From the NCBI GenBank assembly GCA_016081115.2, contig JABTTQ020001744.1:62001-126000 (forward strand): a stretch of DNA of 64,000 nucleotides, in the 5' to 3' direction. The notes under the pieces are model-generated. The model worked only from the letters and a program-made list of their open reading frames with translations. It was not told the DNA's origin and searched no databases. This stretch comes from Rehmannia glutinosa. Its lineage: Eukaryota; Streptophyta; Magnoliopsida; Lamiales; Orobanchaceae. A program made the translations under genes and the position numbers. Below are positions 16,800 through 28,170 of this stretch, one piece after another. The first letter of the stretch is position 1, and every line of letters begins with the position of its first letter.

Positions 16800-18022
16800 T
16801 ATTCGATAAAAATGGACAACACTTTTGATGGTTTGTTTAAATAAGTTTACTATGTTTATAAATGTTGTCCAAATACTCCCAAGTGATTTAAAATGTTTTT
16901 ACTTATTTTTTGGAGTATTTCTTGAAGTTTATTTTTGATAAACATCGGACAACATTTCAATTTGGAGGTCGACCGATCGAACGAAGAAGGTCGAACGCAC
17001 TCAAGAACGCACAAAATGAAACGTAAAACCACCCTGCGGAAAAAATGGGGAGGGTGACCGGTCAAGGGGGTGAGGCCGATCGGCCGTGACCGCAACCCCT
17101 ACCGGATCGCACTATTTTCATTCAAACGCTCGAAATCTTATACAGGCAACGGTCGCCCTATGTAATCTTTTTGACAAAAAATTTGTATCGTTGAACTCCT
17201 TGTGACAAGATTTGTTTTTCAATTTTGTACAATATTTCTACATCTTGTGATCCTCTTTTTGTAGACAAAAATGAAGAAGAAGGAGCCTATGTTGGTGAAG
17301 ACTTCCCTATAAATGGAGGATGAATTGAAGACACAAGATGTAACAAACACAAGCAATCAAACAACAAGAAATCTGCAAATTTCCAAGCCTTCATATTCAA
17401 CACTCTTGTTGTATTTATAGCCTAAGTATTTCACTTTCACATCTTGAGGTCTAGGCTTTATTTCTTGATTACACTTGCACTCAAATTGTAATATTCATTA
17501 TTGAGTTGTAATCTTGATTTTTGTCATCATTCAACACAAGACATCCTTGTGAGTATTCTTGTGGAAAGAATACACTAGGGTGATCTAGGTGATAGGTGTT
17601 TCAAGAGTGTGGTGCTCTTGAGGTATTGAAGAATTTGGTATTCTTCAAGGTTGAAGATTGTGGTAATCTTCACAAGGTGCCGTTGGAGATTGTGGTAATC
17701 TTCAAGAGAGATTGTGGTAATCTCAAAGGTGGTGTTGAAGAAGAGTGTGGTGCTCTTTAAGGTGATGTTGTAAGATGTTGTATTAATTGTGGTAATTAAT
17801 AAAATCTTTTTCTTTTTGAAATCCATCCAGGAGATCTTTGGGGTGGTAGAGGATTAGGCCCTAGGTGGGTTGAACCTCTATATAAATCGACGCGTGTTAT
17901 TTACATTCTCGCACCTTTATTATTGTCTTGGCGTATTTGATTCGAAAAAGAGGGTATATTCGAAAAGATGGAGATAATCTATTCACCCCCCCTCTAGATT
18001 ATCGTTGCCACTTGGACTTACA
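16800..18022 (+). mobile_element. C-family LTR (SIRE-like copia), 5'-truncated solo copy
   Basis: Homologous to the C LTRs at 26734 and 33153 from their second quarter to the terminal CTTGGACTTACA. The start (TGTTTGATACATG) is missing. It ends against A-family internal sequence with no primer binding site, so it is a solo or truncated LTR inserted near the A polypurine tract. It keeps the hairpin array (17553-17800) with different stem sequences. Confidence 0.75.
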
Positions 18023-19466
18023 AGTTTGGAGACTAAATTCTTTAAAGGGGGGAGTATGTGATACCCCATATTCAATAAACCTAGAATTTTATTCGAGATA
18101 ATAATTATATTATATTTCTAATAGTTTATGCATTTAATTTAGTAATATTTATTAAGCTAAGATAATCTTAGAATCTATATAACTTTATAATTTATTTGTG
18201 AGATTAATTTATTGAATGATTTATGTTTATAATCCAAATATTATTATTTATTATTTATATATATTAAATTTTAGTTTGGTCTTAAGAATTAATTATAGCT
18301 TGGTGTTTATTACATTTCAAATTTTTTTAAAAAATCCCAAAACTCAATTTTAATTTTCAGTATTTTTTTATAACAAACCCAAGTCCAATTCCTATTTTTC
18401 AGCTAATACTAAAGCCCACATCACAACCCTGACAATTTTCAATTTTTATTTTGACCCAAGTCCACACCTAAGCCCAACCCAAAGCCAAAAGTCTACCCAT
18501 TTAGACCCCTTTAAATACCCCTAAAACCCTAACTATAATTCATTTTTCAGATTTTCACACATACTGACACATACCACAAGGTGCATTCTCTCCCCCTCTC
18601 TCCCTCTCCCCAGTGGCGCCACCGCCGGCCACCACCGTTCGTTTTTTTTTTCTTTTCCTTTTCTTCCATTCCCCTCTTCTCTGTCTCTTTCATTCTTTCT
18701 CCAACCTCTACCACCACCGCCACACCGCCGCCCACCAAATTTTTTTCCTTATTTTCTTTTTCTTCTTCTTTTCTTCTTTTCTTTTACATTTTTTTTCTAT
18801 CTCTGTTTTTTTCCTCCTTTCCGGCTACCGTCGTGTCGTCGGAATTTCGCCGGTAACCACCATCCACAGCCACCCTACCACCCCTGCCGACCCTCCTCCA
18901 CTGCCAACAGCCCCCTTCCAGGATGAAGATCTTCTATAAATGTGGGTGAAAACTTTGAATTTTTTTTTCAAGAGGGTAAATTTTAATATAAGAAATTTTG
19001 AACGAATAAATAAAATTTATCATTTTGGTGCATATGAATGAAATTGGTTTTCTCTTATGTTCTTAAGGAATGTTAATCTGCCCTATTTTGATGAAAGGAT
19101 TTTTGTATTTTTTTTTCTTTTTCTTCTTGAGAATGATGGACCTTAAATTGTTTTGTTTGCATATGCATATGGTGATACATTTGTATTCCCTAATAAACCA
19201 AACAAAAGAGGTGTATGATAAACTTGAATTTAATATATCATGAATACAAATTCTATTTTCACAAAACTTAATCTGTTGCTTTTACCTAAAACACTTGGCT
19301 TAAAAACATGAATCATATTATCCTTTAGTTTTGAGGTTAACAGATGTAAAAAAATTGACTTATAATTGTTAAATTCTTTAGTAATCGTTTACTATTTATA
19401 ATCCACTAATTTAGACAAGTTTTAAGTTTTGGGGCTGATTTTGAGAAGGAAATTTGAAATTGAATA

Positions 19467-20867
19467 TGTTAGAGATTTTTCTAACCGCAAGTTTACGGTG
19501 TCAAGTTTTAATATAGAGAAGTAAGGTTGTCGAATCCACAGGGAATAATTATCGAATTATCGCTAAGTACTATAATATAATAGTCTAACTTTATTTAGAA
19601 ATTCAATATTTGATGGAGTTGATTATACTAAAAATACCAAAAATAGATCAAGTATATGAAAATATCAATGAGTTTATCCAAATGATTAAATGAATTCTAG
19701 AGGTGTGATGAATCTAGTTATCCCTTATGTTATCAATATGGTTTATCAATCATCAATTACCAATTTATAAGTCAAGATTTCTACAATAATCATTTCATCT
19801 CTCGAGTGCCAAATGATTTTAGATTTCAATTGGGAAATCAATATCTCTATAAAAATCACCAATTGAAATCTCAATAAAAGCTATGAATCTTGATAAATGA
19901 CTTCAAAGGATTCACAAATCTCTCAATTCTATGAAATCCTGGTTATGCAATTTCAAGGTCATGTATTCAATTACCTCTCTCAAGTGTCAAATCAAATACA
20001 CCAAATAATCTAAATTATTGATCAAGTAATTTAGAAGCAATAGATCCAAATAGCACAAATAAATTGATAGATCTAGATTGACAAACCACAATCTCAAAAC
20101 ATAAGTTCAAACATAGATTACATCATCCCTCTAGAATTATAGAGTTTAGCTCATGATTGAAGAAAATTAATCCATAAGAACATAACAATACATCTTATAA
20201 GATAGGGAGAAAGTAACAAAATAAGGACAAGAGTTGAGGGATCTTCTCTATTTCTAGATGATAAGAGCCTTCAATCTTCTTCTCCAAGCTTGTCCCAAGA
20301 TGTTTCTATTCTTCTCCCTTGTCTTCTTGTTGTTTTGTTGTCTTCCAAATGGTCCAAGATGCATGAATTCTCGCCCCCATGTCTCTATTTATAACCCCAC
20401 AAAGATCCAAGAAAAAGGTAGGCCAACATAGGAAAATCCGCCCCGGGCGCTGCGGCGCCCAGCGCGACATTGCAATATTGCCGCCCGGGCGCTGCAGCGC
20501 CGGGTGCAGCGCCACACGTTCATCGCTCAACTTCCGCCGTGACTGCCAGCTAGCCGCCACACGCATCGTTCACCAACTTCCGCCCGGGCGCTGCAGCGCC
20601 CACACGCATCTGCCAATCCTGCGAACCCTGTTTCGGGCGCTGCAGCGCCCGCCCGTCCTTAGGCCAAAATGCTTCTTCTAACGCGATTTCTTCTTTCTTC
20701 GCGCCGTTTTTCATCGTTTTCTTCATTTCTCGGCTACCAAATCTGTATTGACTCTTCATCGACACTAAATGAAATAAATTGGACTCTAACGACTCTAAAA
20801 ACACCTAAAAATAAAACCAAATCCTAATCTAAAATACTCAATTAATTGGTAAAATACCAACTTAACA
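19467..20867 (-). repeat. B 3' LTR
   Basis: 1401 bp. The minus strand begins TGTTAAGTTGGTATTTTACC and ends with TCTAACA. TATA box TATAAATAGA at 20384-20393 (minus strand). Four palindromes of the type GGGCGCTGCAGCGCCC lie just upstream of it at 20445-20460, 20483-20512, 20586-20601 and 20635-20650. Confidence 0.92.
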
Positions 20868-22290
20868 AATACCCCCAAACTTAAGCTATTGTTTGTCCTC
20901 AAACAATAATAACTCCAAAATGAAAAGGAAACAATACAACAACACAAGAAACTACAAAACTCCACAAACCAATAAAATTTGTCTAAATACTCATTTCACT
21001 ATCAATCAAGCATGCATTTTGACATTGTGATCAAAAGTGTTGAATATTCATGACAATTCCGTTTACATTATTCAAATTGATTTACGCAATCGAACGTTAT
21101 CAAGATGATCCACTTCTAGGTATCAAAAGATAATGACTATCGGATTCCATAAGCTTGTTACTCACACTAATCTCCACTAATGTAGGCTAATATAATACAA
21201 GGATCAATAGGACTTTCAAAGCTTGTAATGTGGCTTAGGGTCGGGTAGGAAAATTTAGGATTAAGTGGCTCAACTCACCCAAACACACAATTATCTCTTC
21301 AAATCACTAATTGCCAAACAAAATGGTTGGTCACCTACACTTTTGTTGAATTCTCAATTATTCTCCCTTTCCGAGCCTCTATTTTCATTTTTTTTTCGAA
21401 ACCCCCAAACTTAATCTTTTGCATATTTTAACACATGGGGTTTTATATTTTCTTTTTCTCGACAACTTCATGTGAGTGAACACATACTCTACTTATCATA
21501 TTCTCTTCAACCTTCAATCATTTTTTGTGTATGAGTGATAGGTAATTAGGATTTTCGCATGTAAGCTCAAGGTAAAAGATAAGTTGCCAAAGAACATGTT
21601 TAACAAGCTCAAAAGGGGACACTAGTGAAATTATATCGTATAAAGGTAGGCATTTTGGCTCTAGCTCATTCAAAGATGGCCTAAATCATTTCCTTAATGT
21701 TATTTCACCTAGTATTTCGCCTCAATTAGTGATCGAACAAGTTCTAGAATCCGGTGGGATCATACAAGCAACACTCAACTTCATTAATCATTTTCAAATA
21801 AGTTAACAGAATTATGCATGAATATGAAATTCAATGAAGCAAAATATAGATCACCACTTTAAAGGCATCTTTGTAGATAGTTCAACTCGTAATCAACAAA
21901 TCTACTTAGTCATGCAATTCTATAGTTCAGCAAACTACCCGACTCGACTCAACTCGATTTTTTTTTACGACTCAAAAGACACAGAAACACACGACTCAAA
22001 AGACATAAAAACAGATTACACCCCCTCAAACTTAAATTGAACATTGTCCTCAATGGAGAGTGAGAAAAAACTTTCCTGGTAGCCGGAGCGCCTAGGACTC
22101 CTCATCGGAGTCGTGTGGTGAAAAGTGAGCAATAGGACCTGGTGGTGGTGGTGTCGGGAACTGGAACTGTGGGTGCGTCTGGCCATAAATCTGGGCAAGT
22201 ACTCAATTGTGCTCATTCACATATTCTTCCCGTGCGCTCGCGTGGCGTTGCTCGGCCTACAAAAGCCCTTCTCAATTCTCGTTTCGTGAA
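20868..22290 (-). mobile_element. B 3' non-coding region with polypurine tract and a second polypurine-like module
   Basis: The tract AAGTTTGGGGGTATT (minus strand) abuts the 3' LTR at 20868. A similar module with TTGAGGACAA and a G-run lies near 22019-22064, directly after the envelope-position ORF. The remainder is AT-rich and non-coding. Confidence 0.6.
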
Positions 22291-23294
22291 CTAATGCGTC
22301 GAAGGGTTGTTATCGTGATGTGAGCGTCGGAACGAGAATGTCTTGCTTGCCGAATCGGATGGAGCATCAATATTCTGTGGTTGGGCGTGAGTATCAGGCT
22401 CAATAACTGGTAAGGCAAATTCGGGATCAAGGATATATCTCGCACCCTTCGGATTAGGCACACCGCCTGCCCATTCGTCATAGGAAGCAATAGTAGCCGA
22501 ATCTATAGGTCCTTTAGGCTTTTCCAACAGCTCGGAGCTATCCCACGTAACACCCATCTTTTTACATAGCCCACAAATTAAACTCGGTAAGACTAGTCCC
22601 CCGGAATTGGGGTGTAGAATTTTGTAACGAAGGGAACTTGCAATAATTACCGTTGGGTCGAATTGTATGTCAGTAACTAATGCATATAAAAGATGAGCTC
22701 GTTCCTTAGTGACATCACTGACATGCTTGGTTTGTATCAAATTGTGGCATATGAAGTGATACCAAGCTCGCCCATACCTACTAAGACTCGTGTGGGGAAA
22801 AGCAGAAGCACCTCCCACAACTTTAATATGACGTACCTCAGTTCCAGGCCGACATAAGGTATTACAAATCGTCTCCATACTCGGTGGTTGCGAGACAAAT
22901 TCAACATACGGTGATTGATCCACCTCCGGTAGTCCATAGTATTTCCTTATCGCTGCTGCATCAGTGTGTATATTTTCCGTTCCACGTGCAAAAATATTCA
23001 TTTCATAGCCATGTATGGGCGCCGCATTCGCATTCGCATAAAATTCTCGAACAATATTCGGTGCGAATGGTTGAGGTTGGGCACAAAGTTGCTTCCATCG
23101 CTTTTGGTGTATCATTTGTGCAAGCTCACCATCATTCGGCCCCGGTTGCAATCCCCGTTCTGCCGTAATACTCTTCGTGCATAGTGTTTCATTGTACAAC
23201 CGTTGTGCTTCCAAATTAATAAACGGTGTTCATCATGCTCTTTGGAAGTACTTGCTACACTTTTGCCCTTGCTTGCATACTTTGTTCTTGGCAT
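22291..23294 (-). CDS. B envelope-position ORF, 'putative plant transposon protein' domain (PF20167-like)
   Basis: A product of about 335 residues in the position of the env-like gene of Athila elements, downstream of integrase and transcribed with B. Its start is inferred at MPRTKYASKGKSVAS (23294). The first 27 residues are in another frame from the rest because one T appears to be missing in a T-run near 23205. Family-type segments include PNIVREFYANANAA, ETICNTLCRPGTEV, SLSRYGRAWYHFICHNL and HVSDVTKERAHLLYALV. There is no signal peptide or membrane segment, so it is not an obvious envelope protein. Its role in the element is unknown. The related ORF in element C argues that the module is mobile between lineages. 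Confidence 0.65.
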
Positions 23295-24281
23295 TGTAAT
23301 TGATCTGGAAATCACCTAGAAAATTACACATTGAACGCACAATACGAGTTAGGGGGTTAGGAATTTCGCCACTACTCAAGAATTATGCAACCTTGTCATC
23401 AATTCATGATAAAATACCCTTTAGTACATAATGATGACAACAATCAAATGCCTAAGTGTAATAATTTTCTTTGAGATATTTTCACAAACACCTTGTAGGC
23501 ATATATTCAAAGAAAAGGTCAACACCAAATTTGAAATTCAATTTATGCCCAATTTTCAACACCAACCAATTCAAGCACATAATAGTCATATATCATCAAA
23601 ATTTATCAAGAATTTATCAAGAATTTCGAAATTATAATGATAATGAAAATTCCCACATTTTTAACCTAAGCTTGAAAATTTTGCAAAAGATGATGTACAA
23701 TGAAGCTCACTTACCCAATTGATGAAGAAGATGAATTTGATGATCAACTTGTTCAATTGCCCACTTGAATGATGTTAAATGGAAGACTAGGTGGGATTTT
23801 TGTAGAAGAAGAGAAAATGGGCGTGAGGGTGTGTGTGTGTGTGTTTTTTTTTTAAAAAAAACAAGGTTGTGAACAGCCTTATAATTCCCCTCACATCGAT
23901 CGGTAGCCTGCAGTCGCTTAGGGGCCGGTATTGACTGAGCGCCGCAAGCGCATGCCCAATTTCCTCGTCACCCTGTGCGGTATTCGCCCGCCGGTCGCTG
24001 TCTTTTTCATTTTTTTTTATTTAAACTCACAATTTAACTAAAAATTTAAAGTCACACACAAATTAATTCACACCAAAATTCAAATAAAAACACGCCAAAA
24101 TAAAAGAAAATAAAATCACACAACAAAAACGATCACACAAAAAAAATTCACTTGGGTTGCCTCCCAAGAAGCGCTAAATTTAAAGTCGTTAGCCGGACTC
24201 AATTACTCGGGCTCAAGAAATTTCATCACCAAGTGGAAGATTTAAAACCTTCCTTGCTTCATTCCCGAAATAATGTTTCAA
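23295..24281 (-). mobile_element. B spacer between integrase and the envelope-position ORF
   Basis: Non-coding. It contains a GT run near 23828-23845 and a GC-rich island (23880-24000) that may act as leader or promoter for the downstream ORF. No splice sites could be assigned. Confidence 0.4.
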
Positions 24282-25444
24282 TCATTGTCCGTTTACTTGG
24301 AACGAATTCCCATCGTTTCCTCTTAACTCGATTGCACAATAGGGAAACACACGTTCAACCACAAATGGTCCGGACCATCTCGATTTGAGTTTACCTGGAA
24401 AGAGTTTCAATCTGGAATTGAACAATAACACCTGTTGGCGGGTAAGAATTCACGCCGCAAAATCATTTGATCATGCCATTTTTTTGTTTTTTCTTTATAC
24501 ATTTTGGCATTTTCATATGATTCATGACGAAATTCTTCCATTTCGTTTAATTGAAGTAATCGGTTTTCACCGGCCTCTTTTAAGTTAAAATTCAATTTCT
24601 TAATTGCCCGATAAGCTCGATGCTCAAGTTCAACCGGCAAATGGCACGCTTTACCAAACACCAATCGATATGGTGACATACCAATGGGTGTTTTATAAGT
24701 TGTGCGATAAGCCCATAAAGCATCATCGAGCTTTTGTGCCCAATCCTTTCGATTAAAACTCACCGTTTTTTCAAGAATTTGTTTCATTTCACGATTAGAA
24801 ATTTCGGCTTGACCAGTAGATTGCGGATGGTAACCAAGTGCAATCTTATGACGCACACCAAATTTAGCAAGAAGGTTATTAAATAATTTATTACAAAAAT
24901 GCGTACCTTCATCACTTACAATAGCTCGAGGAGTACCAAACCGGGTGAAAATATGCTTGTGCAAGAATTTGAGTACTACCTTAGCATCATTCGTTGGTGT
25001 AGCAATCGCCTTTACCCACTTGGAGACGTAATCAACCGCAAGCAAAATGTACAAATTTCCATAGGACGCGGGAAATGGCCCCATAAAGTCAATACCCCAT
25101 ACATCAAACAACTCCACCTCCATTATGTTTGTCAAAGGAAGCTCATGACGCCGTGAAATATTACCAACCCTTTGGCATCGATCACAAGTCTTTACAAAAG
25201 CATAACAATCTTTGAATAATGTTGGCCAATAAAAACCAGATTGTAGTATTTTGCAAAGCTGTTCGGGTTGGCCCGAAATATCCCCGTAAGATGAGGAATG
25301 ACAATGTTGAAGAATCTCTCCAATTTCTTCCTTAGGAACACAACGTCGAATGATAGAATCAGCGCATCTCTTGAACAGTAACGGATCATCCCACAAATAA
25401 GACTTAACATCATGTAGGAATTTTTTCTTTTGGTGTGAAGTCAA
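24282..25444 (-). pseudogene. B integrase
   Basis: Inserts element cDNA into the genome. Core domain motifs are visible: VWGIDFMGPFP (first Asp), RAIVSDEGTHF (second Asp; families usually have DGG), HPQSTGQAEISNREMK (Glu), then WAYRTTYKTPIGMSPYRLVFGKACHLPVELEHRAYRAIK. The N-terminal zinc-binding HHCC region is partly lost around YGDISGQPEQL. The frame breaks near 24443 where one G is missing from a CCCGGCC context. The C-terminal tail (LLFNSRLKLFPGKLKSRW) continues in the next frame to a stop at 24282. Confidence 0.85.
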
Positions 25445-25474
25445 GTCCGTGGCAAAACTCCTCCCGCAAGGTAA

Positions 25475-26733
25475 TTAACAAAATGCGTACCAAGGTAATG
25501 ATGTCTCAAAGACGCATGATTTGTTCATCGGAAATGATTCTTTTATTGGGTTTTCAATCACCTCGTGAGGTTGCTCAAGCGCGGATAGATGGTCGGCAAC
25601 CACATTTTCGCTTCCTTTTTTATCCCGAATCTCAATATCAAATTCTTGCAAGAGCAAAATCCATCGAATTAACCGAGGTTTTGCATCCTTTTTTGAGAAA
25701 AGATATCGGATTGTCGCATGATCCATATAAACAATCACTTTTGTACCCACCAAGTATGCTCGGAATTTATCAAATGCAAAAACTATTGCCAACATCTCTT
25801 TTTCTGTTGTGGTGTAGTTTTGTTGGGCATTGTCCATGGTCCTGCTCGCATAGTAAATTACTTTAAAAATTCTGTCTCGCCTCTGACCAAGAACGACACC
25901 CACTGCATAATCACTTGCATCGCACATAAGCTCAAATGGTTGGGTCCAATCCGGCACTATCATAATAGGAGCTGAAACAAGTGCCTTTTTTATCTGTTCA
26001 AATGCCTGCAAACAAGCCTCATCAAGGCAAAAGATATCATCTTTTTCAATGAGATTACAAAGTGGTTTAACAATTTTTGAAAAATCTTTTATAAATCTCC
26101 TATAAAATCCTGCATGCCCTAAAAAGCTTCTTATGCCTTTCACATTTGAAGGTGGGGGTAACTTTTCAATAGCCACAACTTTCGCCCTGTCAACTTCCAA
26201 ACCTGTACAAGAAATACGATACCCAAGTACAATCCCTTCTTTGGCCATAAAGTGACACTTTTCCCAATTAAGTACAAGATTAGTTTCCTCACAACGTTGC
26301 AAAACAAGAGACAAGTTATGCAAACAATGGTCAAAAGAAGTACCAAAAACAGAAAAATCGTCCATAAAAATCTCCATGATTTCCTCAACCATACCATGAA
26401 AAATCGCCATCATACACCTCTGGAAAGTAGCAGGTGCATTACATAATCTAAATGGCATCCTGCGGAATGCAAAAGTACCATATGGACATGTAAAAGTGGT
26501 CTTTTCTTGATCCTCAGGGGCAATGGCGATTTGATTGTACCCTGAATAGCCATCAAGAAAACAGTAGTATTCGTACCCTGCCAACCTGTCCAACATTTGA
26601 TCAATAAAGGGGAGGGGAAAATGATCTTTACGAGTAGCTTTATTCAATTTCCTGTAATCAATACATACTCGCCATCCTGTGACAGTTCGTGTAGAAATTA
26701 ATTCATTGTTATCATTCTTCACAACTGTCATAC
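25475..26733 (-). pseudogene. B reverse transcriptase (catalytic part) and RNase H
   Basis: Copies element RNA to DNA and removes the RNA strand. Motifs: WRVCIDYRKLNKAT, FLDGYSGYNQIAIAPED, the catalytic IFMDDFSVFG (in the YxDD position), LGHAGFYRRFIKDFSK, then the RNase H start FELMCDASDYAVGVVLG and TTTEKEMLAIVFAFDKFR. The N-terminal part of the domain lies on the far side of element C at 34630-34780, and the reading frame joins across the C target duplication. A frame change separates it from integrase near 25450. Confidence 0.92.
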
Positions 26734-27501
26734 TGTTTGATACATGTTTTTATCTTAATTTTGATGATTTTATTTTATCACCAAAACAATGTTTTTAAAG
26801 GTTGTCTAAAATACTCCTAAATGATTTAAAATGGTTTTAATATTTTCCGTAGTATTTCCTCAAGTTTATTCTTGATAACAATGGACAACAATTTTAATGA
26901 TTTTATGTCAATGGATTTTTTCTCTAAAAAACAAGGTTCCTAAATGTTGTCTAAATACTCTCGATCGGTTTAAAATGTTTTTACTAAATTTTCGGAGTAT
27001 TCCTTGAGTTTTATTTTCGACAAAAATTGGACAACATTTCTGTCTCGTGGTCGACCGGCCGCCTCTATAGGGCAACCCGCACTCGAAGATGTTTTTAGAA
27101 ACAGAAAATGAGACGGAGGTAAAAACAGCAGTCGTCGGCCGCTCGGGCGTCGACTCGTCCGGTCGGCCGCCCGATGGTCGACCGGTACTGCATGTTTGGC
27201 ATTGAAACGTAACAAAATCTCTTCGTCTTTTTAATTAGGGGACCGGTTGAGACAGGGTCGACCGGTCGAAGCCTATGTCGATCGGTCGTCTGTTGAAATT
27301 TTCAAAGTGTTCTTATTTCTCTTTATTCTCGATGCGACCGGTCGCTGTGTATTGACAAAGAAAAATATGACCGTTTGACAATGAGACACATTTCCTTAAA
27401 TTGTGGGATTGATTTCTAATGACTATATTCTTGATTTTAATTGTATTTTTCTCGTAGATTTTCAATCCCCAAGAGGAGCCTATGCTTGATCAATCATCTC
27501 C

Positions 27502-27509
27502 TATAAATA
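27502..27509 (+). promoter_or_regulatory. C LTR TATA box
   Basis: TATAAATA followed by AGAGGAAG. It predicts transcription starting near 27530, which places the hairpin array in the 5' leader RNA. The same box recurs in the 3' LTR near 33911. Confidence 0.7.
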
Positions 27510-27747
27510 GAGGAAGTTTTGGAGCAACCAAAACAACAATTGAGATACAACACAACAAGATACACTTCAAGCATATACTTGGTCTTTCATTGTTACTATT
27601 CTTGTTGTAAATTTGCCTAGCTTATCACTTTCACATCCTTGAGGTCTAGGCTATTCTTGATTACACCTTGCACTCAAATTGTATTATTCATTATTGAGTT
27701 GTAATCTTGATTTTTGGTTATCATTCAAACACAAGATATCCTTGTGA

Positions 27748-28004
27748 GTGTTCTTGTGGTAAGAACACACTTGGATGATCTAGGTGATAGGTGAAGAAGA
27801 TTGTGGTGATCTTCTTATTGAGGTGTTGAAGAATTTGGTATTCTTCAAGGTTGAAGATTGTGGTAATCTTCACAAGGTGCCGTTGGAGATTGTGGTAATC
27901 TTCAAGAAGAGATTGTGGTAATCTCAAAGGTGGTGTTGAAAGAAGAGTGTGGTGCTTTCTTCAAGGTGTTGTAAGTTGAATTTGTATTAATTTTGGTAAT
28001 TAAT
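27748..28004 (+). other. Array of eight hairpins with a near-constant GTGGT loop in the C leader RNA
   Basis: Hairpins at 27748-27768, 27794-27816, 27826-27848, 27852-27872, 27883-27905, 27909-27925, 27936-27964 and 27986-28004. Arms are 6-10 bp and differ between units (for example GTGTTCTT/AAGAACAC, GAGATT/AATCTC, ATTAATT/AATTAAT), while the loop is GTGGT, TGTGGTG or TTGGT. In the solo LTR at 17553-17573 the first hairpin has GTATTCTT/AAGAATAC, a change on both arms that keeps pairing. Confidence 0.8.
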
Positions 28005-28170
28005 AAAATTCTTTTTCTTTGAAATCCATCCCTGGATATCTTTGGGGTGGTAGAGGATTAGGCCCTAGGTGGGTTGAACCTCTTTAAATCGACGCGTGTG
28101 TTGTTTACATTCCGCACCTTTATTATTTTGTTTGAGCATTCGATTTTAAAAAGAGGGCGAAATCGAAAAG

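Noticed and set aside
23112..23315. Histone H3-like start (MPRTKYASKGKS) on the minus strand
   Set aside because: It is the N-terminus of the B envelope-position ORF, one base out of frame. No histone body follows.
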